NCBI GenBank assembly: GCA_014338405.1
Contig: JTDE01000413.1
Span: 88,022 to 152,021, forward strand
Reading direction: 5' to 3'
From: Paragonimus skrjabini miyazakii
Taxonomy: Eukaryota > Platyhelminthes > Trematoda > Plagiorchiida > Troglotrematidae
Length of the DNA: 64,000 bases
In this document: in pieces, positions 10,451-22,656 of the stretch
Numbering within the stretch: the stretch's first letter is position 1
Layout of the letters: each line of letters begins with the position of its first letter
Notes under the pieces: generated by a model
What the model saw: only the letters and a program-made list of their open reading frames with translations
Told to the model about the DNA's origin: nothing
The model's database searches: none
Program-made: the position numbers and the translations under genes

Positions 10451-13400
10451 GTTGACGTCTGGCTATTATGTACCTTGTTTTTTGTTTCATAAAAGGCGTA
10501 CACGAAAAGCTTTACAAAATGCCCCCACACGATCTATAAAAGTGACCTTTCTAAAGGCGTTTCATTATGATTCTACTGAATGTGTTCACGAAAGGTGAAA
10601 TAATGTTATTTATTACCAACTCATGAGGAATTTAGTGTTGCCCATGGTTTTTACCACTTTACTGAAGAAATTCAAGTCAGTAAATTTAAGTCTAGGTTTT
10701 GAGTTGGTTTGATCTAAGAAATGGGGTATGCACCAACAAATGTTAAGCGAAAACTTAAATGGCCAAACTAGCTGACTTCATGTATAATGCAAAGTTTGAT
10801 TGTCGGGTTATTTCAGTGGTGTTTTTTAAACAGTGCCGAAGATCGCATATTTTGACGTTGGGTGTAGGCGTGGAAATAATGAACAAGATAAATTTCTGAC
10901 GGAGCACTTAGTACCGTCCTTTGTCACTGAACAGCGCTGTGAATAGGTTACATTCAAGAACAGTTGCTGCCACTTTGGATAAATCTATTACTTTAATGAT
11001 TACAAAAGTCTCTTATCAGTTTATTTTTAGAGTACTTAAAGGTGACAGAATACGTCAGAAAATTGAATACTGGTTGTTGTCGAGACCGTTAGCAGCTGTT
11101 TAGACATACTGATCAAACAAACTTTACGTAGGAATTTCAAACTTACCTGATCTTCAACCAAATGAAATGGGGACTTGGAATAACCATTATTTAACCAATA
11201 ATCTGAAGTTTCTCTACCGCAAACTTATCAACCCGACCATAATTTCTGCTATTATGTGCACTTTATTATAGTCAGTTTAATGAACAAACACAATAAAGAA
11301 ATTTCTTGGCTGCTTTGTTGTTTTCGTTAATTTTCACGATGAGCTGCCTGAATAGATTACGTGTATGTAGAAGCTGCGAACGTGTGTGAATGGTGCTCCA
11401 CTTATAACAGAAAACTTTCGACCTAATTACCTGTGGTTGATTTGCCCGTTTGTTTCATCTTGAAAACTATTTTGCCTCAATAAACGTAGTGTTACACTAT
11501 ATGTCATCTCTTCGCACTTGTGGGTGATACCCTCAGTGAACTACAGACAAGACGAATCATTCTTGTTTACGAAACAGACGCAGTATTCCATTGTTTACAA
11601 GTCAATCAGCGCTAAAGTTCACTGCTAGTGGTTTATGGCGACCTTGGCCAAAAAGATGTGCTGCGGCACTTTGAAATAGGAAACATTAATCCCTTTATGC
11701 ACAGTTAACTACTCGTCGTGTAAATTGCTGATTCGCCTTACTCATTTCAATAAAACAAGAGTGGATCTAAAGACAACTACAGCGCAAAACATTATCTTGG
11801 TATTATTCGTCACGTGCAACATCAACCACGACATTTTACGTTTTGATCGTAACGGAACACAGCTCGTTCTGAAAAATATCTCAGCTTCGTGGAAGTACTT
11901 TCTTGGGATAGATCGGTTAAAATAAGACGACATTCAACAAAACTACATATTTCCTCCCTAATTATTCTTAGTTAGCGCAATATCATTTTTACTGTTCGTC
12001 ATCAGGCTTTCGGGCATAAATGGTTGTGTTGTCATAAAGATGTATGAATTTGCATGTGTCGTGATAGTCTCGTCACCGCTGAGTCGCTGCCATCACTGGC
12101 TATAAAACGTAAAGACTCGTTTCCTCACTCTCATCTACCACATGCACATTATTTTTCCCGCAATATGGACAATTCTTGATTGTCAGAGCGAGAAAGCATT
12201 AACTGTGTTTCCTTGCTAATCTACTGCAAAATACCACAACCTAATTACAGCCACAGGACGCCAGAAGACACCAAGTCTAGAAACTATAGTTCAGCTGAGG
12301 TTATCTCATTAACCAGTAGATTGACCGGATCGTTTGAGGTGTTACATTTGGTTTCTGAGCAAAACCAAACGTGTCGCTACATTCCTTTCGTTCATGTGGT
12401 CTTTGTTTTTATTGTGCTCATCCTTATTCAGTTTATCTTATACACAAACTCTGCCAGACTGTTCCTAAGCAAATCACGAAAGTAAACCAACAGTTTTTCT
12501 TAGTTAACACTCAATATAGCCTTACAGTGACTCGCCCTTGGACGTTACCGTGATTCCTGTTGTATTCTTCAAGCTTGAGAGGCTGAGCGCATATATATTT
12601 TCCAACGAAATTGTTGTTGGGATGGAGGCGGAAACTTCATCGTGCAGCTTGTATAAAACATTTCGTTGTACCAACTTAACTCAAGTTGCTGCCTGCCAGC
12701 GCACTGAAACAAATGATTGGAATGTTATAAGACTTTTTCCGAAAGCAAAGGGCAGCGTTGGTTTGATAATAATCAGTAAATGGCAGTGCCAAATGGAACT
12801 TCGTTACTCGGCTGTTTAGTTAGTTATAGCAAACAGGCCATCCCGCGACATCACTAGAAACTTGAGACTTACAGATGACAAGAGAATTTACAACAATGAA
12901 TGCAAACCTTTAGACGAAGTGTCACCTAAACGATTAGAACCCTACAAAAGGTGCAACTGCTGACGATGATCGCCATTTACTGATATTTCGTGAAAAAATA
13001 ACAAGGCAGAACTTCCGGTGTGAGAACGTCGTTCGAACTATCTTAACAGGTGTCAATGAAGGTGTTAAGCCATCGTAAAAAAATTGATTAAGTCCTCGAA
13101 CGGAACAAAGGTAGACTTTCGTGGTTGAGGTTTGTTCAACAACTAAGAAAACGAATATGAAACTTCTGAAACAACGTTTGTTTAGGTGAGTACACAGTGT
13201 AAATACTGTAATGTATGAGAAGCCCAGAAGATTCTGTTTATTCCAAGAATGGTCCACGAGGGCCGTCACCAATGCTTGAACTCGGCATGCAATCAACTTG
13301 AGACGGTGTATTCTTGGAAGGACGACAAAATTCAGTAGGTGACGTCATCCCAAGAAGTAGGTTGTATTGCTGATGATTTCTAGGAATTTGTGTCCGTTGC

Positions 13401-14937
13401 CAGGTGAACGCACCTCAAGTTTAACGGTAATTTTCGCAAATCGGGTAAAGCTTTTGGCCAGCTCACTCTGATTGGAAACATTAACCTAATGTTGCTCACC
13501 GACAGAGCCTGTTACGTCTCCTTGTCAAGTTTTGCCTCTGGACCGAGTTTCATTTTAACGGGCGCGGATTGAGAATCGATCTCAAAGAATTTACGAACAG
13601 GGCATTACACTGGAGCCACCATGACAGTACTTTAAACGTGACAATTCAGTCTAGTTGCTTCTGTGAGTTCATTGAAATAACTTACTTTCGTTTGAACTGT
13701 GCAGGCAAGAGAGGTATACTTTGATTGTAAGCCTTTTACTTTAAAATGGAAGTTGGTGGTCTGTTGAGCATTTGTGCCACAACACAGCAGATCTGCTGAT
13801 AAGTATTATGTTTACCTACGTTGTGTGCACTTCTAGCGTCTATGCTATACGGAAAATAAAAGCTACATTATTTACAACTTTATCGGAAAGTTATGCACGC
13901 ACTTAGAGCAGAAATAGCCTCACACAAAGCAGAATGGAGATAGAGTCACGCAGGGTAACATAATATTAAGCTTACATTGCTAGTTATTTGTGTAGTTTGT
14001 CATTGTTTTGTTACTCTACGTTTGTTACGTATAACGCTTCAGGCTGTCCTCTGGTCAGTTTGAGGCTAGAAGCGTTGTAACATCTCTCGTTTTTAATCTT
14101 GCGAACAAAACGTTTACCTAAGTTTTTCGTGGGATCTAGATCTAATAAATACGCGGCATTTAGACAGGGGGTGACTTCTTTATGTCGCATTAAGCTGTCA
14201 CGTAGCCTTGTTAAACGAAGGTCATTATGGTCTTTCTACAAACGATGAAAAATTTTTGAAGTTGAAAGTCGAAGACAAAACTAGTCAGAATTTGCGACAT
14301 GTAGCTTCCAAGAATTGCGGATTCGTTGCCGTTCTTCCAAGAAACAGTGGATCATCATTATTTACCATCTTCTTCAAGTGTCTATTCCCGTCAGTTCTCT
14401 CCTAACTGTCCTGCCTGTCGGCCGTTTAAATAAAGCTAGGAGGGCGATTATACTAACTTTCGTTGTCTTTAAAAATCATCTAATAGGTGACGTCAGTGTC
14501 CACTAAACCAGTAAGGACATGACCAGCGATTGAATTTAAAGGCATAAATAATGACAGCCGGATTTCTTGCTTGCATGATTCAACTCCCACCTGGACATCC
14601 TTGTGAAATACAGTTATCGTTCCAATGCTGCAGTTACTCGATACAAAATATGTGGTTAGTGACACCGCTAACTGCCATGGCCACCCATACTTACAAACCA
14701 CCCATTTTCGGCCTTGAAGTTTGACAGTTTCTGTTGGGGTAATAGCGTTTTGGAGTGACAGTTACTTAAATGTCAAAGCGCTGATGATTTCTAATAAAAA
14801 GAACATCATGTTCTACGTGTCAGTTTCCCATTGACGTCAACAGCGAATACTTGTCAAATACTAGGTTCCAGATTCTAATTAGAACTAAAATGACTACGTA
14901 ACCTTAAGCAGGAAAGGAGGTGTTGAACCTTGTATAA
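10451..14937. other. Intronic sequence, only one weak exon candidate
   Basis: Apart from the membrane-segment frame at 12187-12485, short frames on both strands (for example 12934-13296 minus) overlap and show no motif. Confidence 0.35.
12187..12485 (+). CDS. Possible terminal exon with a membrane segment
   Basis: A pyrimidine-rich lead and GATTGTCAG precede a frame (phase 1) open for 98 codons to a TAA. It has sequons NYS (twice) and NQT, then a strongly hydrophobic stretch (FVHVVFVFIVLILIQFILY) and a short basic tail ending LSKSRK, the layout of a single-pass membrane protein end. No homology recognised; hydrophobic frames are common in T-rich DNA, so confidence is low. Confidence 0.18.
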
Positions 14938-15131
14938 ATTAAACATTACCTGCAATTAATTGCGGTTGTTGCATTGCCATAGACTTTCTAGTCCGTCCTT
15001 TTCGAAAAGAATCACTAGACTCGAGTTTTGCTCTCAGTAGAGCTCGTCAGTAGTGCAAATTCTTGCCACGACCGAGATTAGAACTCCGGCGACGGTTGTA
15101 TAAGACAACAAATACCTCAATGACCTCATAG
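14938..15131 (-). repeat. tRNA-derived SINE copy C
   Basis: Diverged minus-oriented copy: CACTAGACTCGAGTTTTGCTCTC, GAGCTCGTCAGTAGTGCA, TTCTTGCCACGACCGAGATTAGAACTCC (B-box region), then a decayed A box. Confidence 0.65.
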
Positions 15132-17177
15132 TATGCACAGGTGGATCATCATGTAAACACAGTTACATTCGTATATGAGTAGTGAATAGTGGGTGATGTA
15201 TAAATATCATGTGGTGGCAGAGAACCACAGATCAGAACTAATTGTGACAGATTACTGAAAAAGCTAGCAGAACCGACCATGTCATCAGCGAATTCACAAT
15301 GAGTCGTCCGTATCAAATGACGAGTAAGAAGATGGACGTTTTCTCAACCTCATGTCACAAGCGAATCTGATTAACATTTGAACGCACATAAGTGCTGTCT
15401 GATTAATATCTACGACAGATTGCGTAACGCTATAGAAAACAGCCTAGATTCAAAGATAATTTGTTTCTAGACACAGTACACAGAAACTGAGACTAACGAC
15501 TATGGTCGGAAAGTCTAAGATAAGTAGGATGGTTTAGTTTAGTTTCAGGACGTCTCTTTTAATATGGGATATGTTGGGTAATGGGAAAAGCAAACAGGTA
15601 TTAGGTTGAAAATGTTGCATTGTAATCACCATGCAGCTGTTGGAACTGTTTTGCCGGTGTCAGTAAACGTATCGACTACTTTGTGCCACAAGTGCGTGAA
15701 TTTCAATCCAGCACCGCAATACCACGTAGGAAAGAACCTGAGAACCATCTAATCTATCTGAACTTTCTCATAATAAATTCCAGTGAGTCAACAAAAGTGG
15801 TCATTGAAATTAGCGTTGTCTGGTTGCTGTATGTGTTTCCTTAGTTTGTACCCGTGATAACCAGGTTACGTGCTGTGAGTGAATCAGTTATACGTGTCCA
15901 ATAGTGTTGTACAGAACAAACTACCACTCACAGACACATTAAGGTAGAATGCTTAACCACGTCTTTTCAAAAAATAATATGGTAAACTATGGATCAATAT
16001 TAAGTAAACTGAAGCAGCCATTTATATGGTAATTATGATGCTGCATTTCCAAAGTGCTACTTCTGTGTCACAAAATTAAAGCAGACTTATTGGGGAGCTG
16101 ATAGGAGATTCTTCAAATTAAACTGCGGATAGAAAGCCCCTTAAATCAACCCAAGGTAATCCATCTGTTAATAACACCAATTCAATGTGTTACGATTCTT
16201 AATTACATTCGAAGGCAAATATCGAGTTATGCTGTAGCCGCAAAACTTCGAAAAATAGTTATAGTTGATCAGAAGTCTCCAGCTTGCAGTTAGAAAGGTG
16301 TAAGCTATTCTGAAAACATGCAATTTCCAACTAATTTCCAACTGGTTGAATATGTAACATCATCACCGATCCCTGACGTTAAAACACTCGATTAGCCTGA
16401 CTGCTACGGTTTTGGGTGTAGGAAAACAATTATTCACGAAACTTACTCTGCTTGAAATCTGGTTAAGCTACTGAACGTCAGTTTTAATCCAACCCAATCA
16501 ATCGATATATTTCGGTGTACTTTTTCAATACAACAGTTGTGTAGGTGTCAAAACGAAGCTTCCCATGGTATTGGTAAATCAGTCCTGGCGCGTAACTACG
16601 AAACGTTAGTATTCATTTGTGTTTAGCTTCTGCCTGTTGCGTTCAACCTAATCAAAGTATGTAACTGCATCCTTTCCACTGAAATGAGTTTCCGATTTCA
16701 TCAGCTGAATGTGAACTCGCCCACACACTATTAGTGTTTCTGTAAACATTGTCTAGTTATTCGGTACATTCACACGCATTTAAAATATTCCACATTTATT
16801 CAACGAAGTCCAACCTTGACTTTTTCAAAGTCCTATTTAGCATAGTCATATTAAAATTGAAAGTTTTATGCGGCAAACCAAATTAACGAATGGACACTAG
16901 ATTCCTTTCAGTAGGTGATATTAAGTGAGGTATTACACATCGCGTCACCTTCACTTCATGCGCCAGATAAGCTTGCCCCAGGGAAGGTTCCTAACATAAA
17001 ATTCATTTCCAGATGGATACGTCAGGGTCACACCTAGTCGTATCATTTATAGAGGACCTTAATCTAAACACTCAAAAGAACTGTGTTCATTTCACTCATG
17101 TAGAAGGGACATAACAGTTAACCGGATGAATCGGCTTCTAATCTAGTCCCTGAAACAAACATTCTTCATCAATGCAG

Positions 17178-17259
17178 AACGAAGACATATGTTGCGACAT
17201 GTTAACATTTCGTTTATTCTCATCAGTCGCAAACGTAGAACATGCGAGTTATATATGAC
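17178..17259. repeat. Left arm of inverted repeat around Penelope-like copy 1
   Basis: Contains GTTAACATTTCGT and CATCAGTCGCAAACGTAGAA, whose reverse complements appear with few mismatches at 18195-18235. It is also related to the 3' tail of Penelope-like copy 2 at 47072-47167, so it is an element terminus rather than host sequence. Confidence 0.75.
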
Positions 17260-18176
17260 TCTATTCATCCGAACCTATCATTGTCTCACGAAGTTGAAGC
17301 AAACGGTAGTTTAGCATTCTTAGATGTGCTCATTACTAAGCATGAGGATGGAACACTACAGCGATAGGTCCATCGCAAAGCAACATAGGGCAGACAATAT
17401 TTCCATTTCTTCAGGCTTACTCCGATAGCACACAAGCAGGGTTTGGTCAAATCCCTATTTCATAGGGCCAGACATATTTGCACCTCCGATAAGCTGCCGA
17501 TAGAACAATAAGTGCTGAGAACATGTTACTGGCAAACAGATATCCTGAAAAGTTCACAGGTATTCATAGCAGCGTGAATAAATGCAATAGGCCAGTGCAA
17601 ATAGCTCGAAAGAAAGATATTTTGTTATTTTTGCAATTCAAAGGTGATCATATGGCAAATGACATAAACCATAAATTACAACGTGCTTTATCCCGTACGT
17701 ATAGAGCTGCCCAATTACGCTTGGTTCAAATTATCAAAGGATCCGTTCTACACAATCATTTTGACCAATCTGTCTCTTACGTTGTTTATTAGCTCACTTG
17801 CACTTGAGGTGATGTTTACTTAGGCAGAACATACCGACAGCTATTTCAGCAAGTGGAAAAATACGTCCCGAACTGGTTAAAACGACTTATGACACAGCAA
17901 TCAGCAAACGGTTAATCCGTTACTTGAAGTCCCGCATCATCGACACTTCATGATAACTGATCACCAGGTTGACCCGCTTAGATCATTCAAAATATTGTTA
18001 CATCAAAAGAACCCGAAGCTACTGGCATTTAACGAAGCCATGTTGATCAGAACTCACCAGCCGGCGCTATGTGCACAGAAGTGATTGAAACAACCCATGG
18101 GGTTGCCGCGGTGGTGATGATATAATAAGTGATGTGACTGTATGCGTGTCCGTATCCCATATATCTCTATTTCTGT

Positions 18177-18265
18177 GTCATATATAACTCGCTTGTTCTA
18201 CGTTTGCGACTGATGAGAGTATACGAAATGTTAACATAACTCAACATGTCTTCTTTCTGTGCTGA
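18177..18265. repeat. Right arm of inverted repeat around Penelope-like copy 1
   Basis: Contains TTCTACGTTTGCGACTGATG and ACGAAATGTTAACAT, the reverse complement of the left arm. In element orientation this is the 3' terminal region, shared with copy 2. Confidence 0.75.
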
Positions 18266-18285
18266 TCAAGTTATTAAATGGAGCC

Positions 18286-21200
18286 CATTGTTTCAACAAA
18301 CATTCTTAGCTACATCTTTTAGTGGCTGGTTCACTGTTAGTTTCAAAAACATACACAAACCACAATCATTGTTAGCATACTTTCTCATTTGCATTTGCTG
18401 TACAGCAGAGCATTAGTGTCGGCAGAGTAGACTACTGTTTAACTGAACTGATGATAATCACCACTAGCACTGGAACCACAAATGAAATAACCAAGCAATC
18501 GTTTCGAACCCTATGTGCAATCATCACATAGATATGTCAAAGGCAGTTCGCACAGTCTACATTGTTCTAGTCAATTAATTCAATGCAGTGGATTTTGCTC
18601 GTGACTGATGCGATTGTTATCAGATTATCTAACAGAGTGCTTTGTCAATGTAAACAATTCGTTACACTGTTAAAACTCAATGGTCCATACTGCTCTCTTA
18701 AAAAAATTCGCACTAATGTTTGTGGGTGTTGTCTGCAATAATTGAGTTTAACCATTTGAACATCTCGAATGCTCTGTAGTTTTCATTGAAAACTCTTTAA
18801 AGGTGGTGATAAATTATCCAAAACAATTGTCAGGAACGCTCTGCATTTTGTGAAGAAATGAGAATCTCATATTACCATTTGTATTTATTTCAGCTTAAAG
18901 TCGTACGTAAAGAAGTTCACGTAAATACTTACAACACGGAAATGTTGAAAGAAAACCATACTTTTGGATGCTCACTAGAATCATTACAGAGTTAACGTTA
19001 CAGCGTGTTGCCTTTTGGCAACGAGAAGCCCGTGACACTCAAAAATCAACAGGGTTTTTATGATGATAAAAAACAAGTTGTAGCCTCCTTGGTTTTAACG
19101 AACAGCTTGACCCGGTTGCGTTATCTGATAGCTCCTAGGGGCGGCCAAATTTCCGGTATGCTCTGGAATTTCATTTCATTTGGCAGAACTTCATCGGTAG
19201 ATCCAAATCTGTTTTTAGACAGGACATAATCGAACCGTCAGATAAATGGGTGACGGAAACATTACCAAACATTTCCTTTTGGGGACTACTGGTGATAAAA
19301 ACTTGCATTCCAAAGCAGTTCATTCCAGCATCTAAACCGAATTCTGCCACCAAGTGCTTTGATTCGTTAGGTTGTCAAAAACTGCAGATTAGCCTTTTGT
19401 ATCCAGGTTCTGAATATTCCTGAGAAAAAGTAACTTGAACGTTGGCCTTTTGCTTCGAAAACATCCTATCATACATTACGCAAAATGTCTATTTTTGGTC
19501 AAATGTGTCAACTGATGATCGATAAATCATAGCCCATTATTTTGTTCCAGACTAAGTAACTTTTAGTTCATAAATACCATTTCTGACCTATCGTTATCAG
19601 TAAAGTTGGATTGATTAATCTAGTCCAGTCTAAAAAGTCTTACTGGCAATTAATGCGTAATGCTGAACCTCACTACTTGCAGTGCATGCTTTACTCAGTA
19701 GCTACGAAATGCTGACAAAACACTGCAACAAGATGTGATTCAAAACGATGTTTTCTGATCCCACAACAGTCACTATTGAATCCGTGTCCAAGACGCATAT
19801 TGTAACTTAGATTGTAGCAAATCATTTGAACTAACCTGTACACTTTTGAAAAACCAATAAACGTTTGTTTATTTAGAGTTTAATGGACAGCTTATTGTCG
19901 ATTGATCGGGCAGAGCAATATTGACGTGTGAAAACTATTTTTACCTAAACTTATCGTGGCACAGTTTGATGTGTCGCGTTCATCGTCCTTATCAACCAGA
20001 CACACCGCATGGCATATTTTACGCCTGGCAGATAGTTTATAACGCAAGAGGAAGATCGATAGTAAACCATACGAATTGTAAAATTGTGAACTTTTCACTG
20101 ATAGTCAAGTCACAACATTGATTCTGGCTGTCCTAAGTGACTGAATAACAGGATTAGAGTGTATACAGTCAGCGTACCCACATGTACTACATGCTGTAAT
20201 ACCGATTATTTGTCGTATAATTGAGTTAAAAAGCTCGATATACTACTTACCTATATCAAACCGTAATCTTGTGTGTTCTATATTTTGATAGCCGAAGTAC
20301 GTTTATCCGAATGCTTCGGCATAGATTTCTATTGGTTAGCGTTAATACAAAAGCGGTTATTTTCAGTTAATTTGTTACTCGGTTGGTCCACCACATCAAT
20401 ACCGTCGACCAAGCAGACCAGTTGGTAAACAGAATCTGTTATTATCCCATATGATGCACAGACTGCAGTAAAAGTTTGCTTGTTTTTGGTATTTGAAATG
20501 TCCATTCTATAGATGGCACTGTTATTGGGCGTCCAATGTAACTTCTGGTCTTTCCCAAAAAATATATTTCTCGTCGCACCACAGATAAGGATCATAATAT
20601 GTCATTGAATATGTCGGGCCAAAAAAGACAACATTAATCGACTGTAAGTGAAGGCTTTTTGAGCAGTGTGCACAAAATCTCGCATATTTTCTCAGTTTGT
20701 ATATTCAAACGAAGACCTCTGGATATCGGTTTTTAATTTACCATCAAATCAAAGATTTTTAATTTGTTGTTGCTGTTATTGAATTAATTAGTTACTTGTC
20801 AGCTAACTCGAACCAATATTGAATAAGACTCAGAGTTAACTTTAAGCTCACATATACCAGTTGACTGATGAAGAAACTACTCCAAACTGGCTCGTATAAT
20901 TTTGAAGAAAATTGTCTGTGATTTCCAGGAATGATTATCTCAAAATGTTATTTTCATTCTACCATATCTTACCCTGCTGAACAGAAAATGAGTGAGATGG
21001 TTTGTACAATATTGCCCACATAAATCATACATATGCCCATAGACAAAATACTACATCATGTTTAGTTAACATTGGATAGAACGCTGTGGTTTAATAGGAT
21101 GAAGGACATAACCCGCCCAAACATTTGGCTGTACTGTACCCAGTTGCATTCCTTTCTCAGTGATTCTCGCGTAGGAGGGCATTTGTTAAGTGATATTCGT

Positions 21201-22329
21201 TGTTCGGTTAATGGATTTTCACACGAATCACCGGATGTCATATCTCGAGTAATATAATTAATTGGGTAAATATGAACAAAGTACCCATTAATACGCATTC
21301 AAAGGTATGTTATTTCCCCAAAGTATTGCTGCTTCGACTTGAGTGCAGGGCCTTATCTAGAGCCAACAGCAAAATACTCTTGAAATATCTCATTATGCAA
21401 GATGAACATTACCAGTAACAAACGGTTTTATGATCGAGGATTGGTGAGCAAAACAGTGACATTTTGATCCAAAAGAATCAGTCTGTGATTGCTGATCAAT
21501 CAGGTAGCAGCTGATGAACAGAATAACTCATCCCTCACTATGTACGCCCCCAAATTTTTATTTAACTGTCTAAGACGGACCAATTGGCCCACTCTCCCTA
21601 CTCTAATCTATCAAAAGATTTTGGTGTCTGACGTTCAGCAGGTCAAGCTCGATTGAGTTGGGATGAGCCAAATGAGAGCCAGACTGGATGAATGAGTGGT
21701 ATTTATCAAAGATCACTTAAACGACTGGTGCCGAGAAGTAGGCAGTAACAGCTACAGCAACAATACATTACTCCATGCACCATCAGTCATTGAGTATTCA
21801 GGTTGTGTAAGCATAAAAAAGACTGAACTAAGAGCGAGACCCTTTTCCTCCTTTCATCAGATCAGAGTCAACCAACCGATAGTAAACGCGCTTTTTACAT
21901 TTTGTGTGATGCTAAACCATACTTGGGAACAGGACAAAATATACAAAAGCCTGCACGTTTTATTGTTTGATGAAATCTGCCTCATCCTGTTAGATATATG
22001 CCGCAGTTTTGGCGGTTACACAGCAAAGATGAACAAGGTCAATGAAGAGAGAGTCGAAAACATACATACACAAATAACGTAGTCCACTTTCAACCTCAGT
22101 TCGGCGAATCAATCGTTTCCAACTACCGAATTATTCTGATTGGTTCTGGTTTTTGTTGAGTAGCCCGGGATTTCGTTAATCTTAATTTAAACGTCAACTT
22201 AAAACTTAGAACATTCTACATAACATAACTCAAATCCCCGACTACTCATCAGTAATCTAGAATACCGCCTAGCAAGATTATTGATCTCGGAGACCTCGAA
22301 CTGTCTTAGAATTCCTAAACCCGGGGTTA
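18286..22329. other. Intronic sequence with nothing recognised
   Basis: The longest plus frame here, 21696-22082 (128 codons), has no motif, no clear splice ends and ordinary composition. Confidence 0.35.
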
Positions 22330-22656
22330 TCGATTTTAGTTAACAGGACAATTGCTACCTTTTCTCAAGGCGATCGGGCAAATTGTTCTCTATTCACAAG
22401 CGAAGATGGTAGAGCGTTTGCATATGATAATTCGGCCATGCCTAATGTGAGGTCAATGGCGCGGTGGTAAACATGGTTGTCTCATGAAGCGTGACCGGAG
22501 TTCTAGTCTCGGCTGTGGCAAGGATATGCACTAATGACAATCTATAATGAGAAGGAAACTCGGGTCTAGTTGTTTTTTTCCAAAGTGGCCGAATGGAATG
22601 ATCATGGGAATGCGACAGCTGTGATCGATTGTGAGTGATGTTTAATTCACCTCTTT
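22330..22656 (+). repeat. tRNA-derived SINE copy D
   Basis: Plus-oriented and fairly complete. A box TGGCGCGGTGGT at 22457-22468; B box AGTTCTAGTCT at about 22499-22509; then TGGCAAGGATATGCACTAATGAC, the body, and GTGAGTGATGTTTAATTCACC. Pre-A-box part AAGGCGATCGGGCAAATTG and TTCACAAGCGAAGATGGT present. Confidence 0.75.

Larger units (their letters stand above)
17160..18285 (+). mobile_element. Penelope-like retroelement copy 1, degenerate, with flanking inverted repeats
   Basis: Plus-strand reading shows the C-terminal part of a Penelope-like reverse transcriptase: ANGSLAFLDVLITKHEDG from about 17300, then HRKAT, HKQGLVKSLFHRARHICTSD, then after a frameshift LLANRYPEKF near 17530 and FKGDH near 17640. 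A decayed GIY-YIG endonuclease follows (GDVYLGRT-like at about 17810, NPKLLAFNEAMLIRT near 18015-18050). Stops and frameshifts break the frame at least five times. The unit is bounded by an inverted repeat of roughly 80-90 bases (17178-17259 against 18177-18265), as described for Penelope-like elements with inverted terminal copies. The catalytic core of the reverse transcriptase upstream is absent, so this is a 5'-truncated copy. Confidence 0.8.

Noticed and set aside
12934..13296. Minus-strand frame of 120 codons
   Set aside because: Composition and motifs not coding-like; no known domain.
21696..22082. Plus-strand frame of 128 codons
   Set aside because: No motif, no convincing splice ends; length is within chance for 64 kb of AT-rich DNA in six frames.
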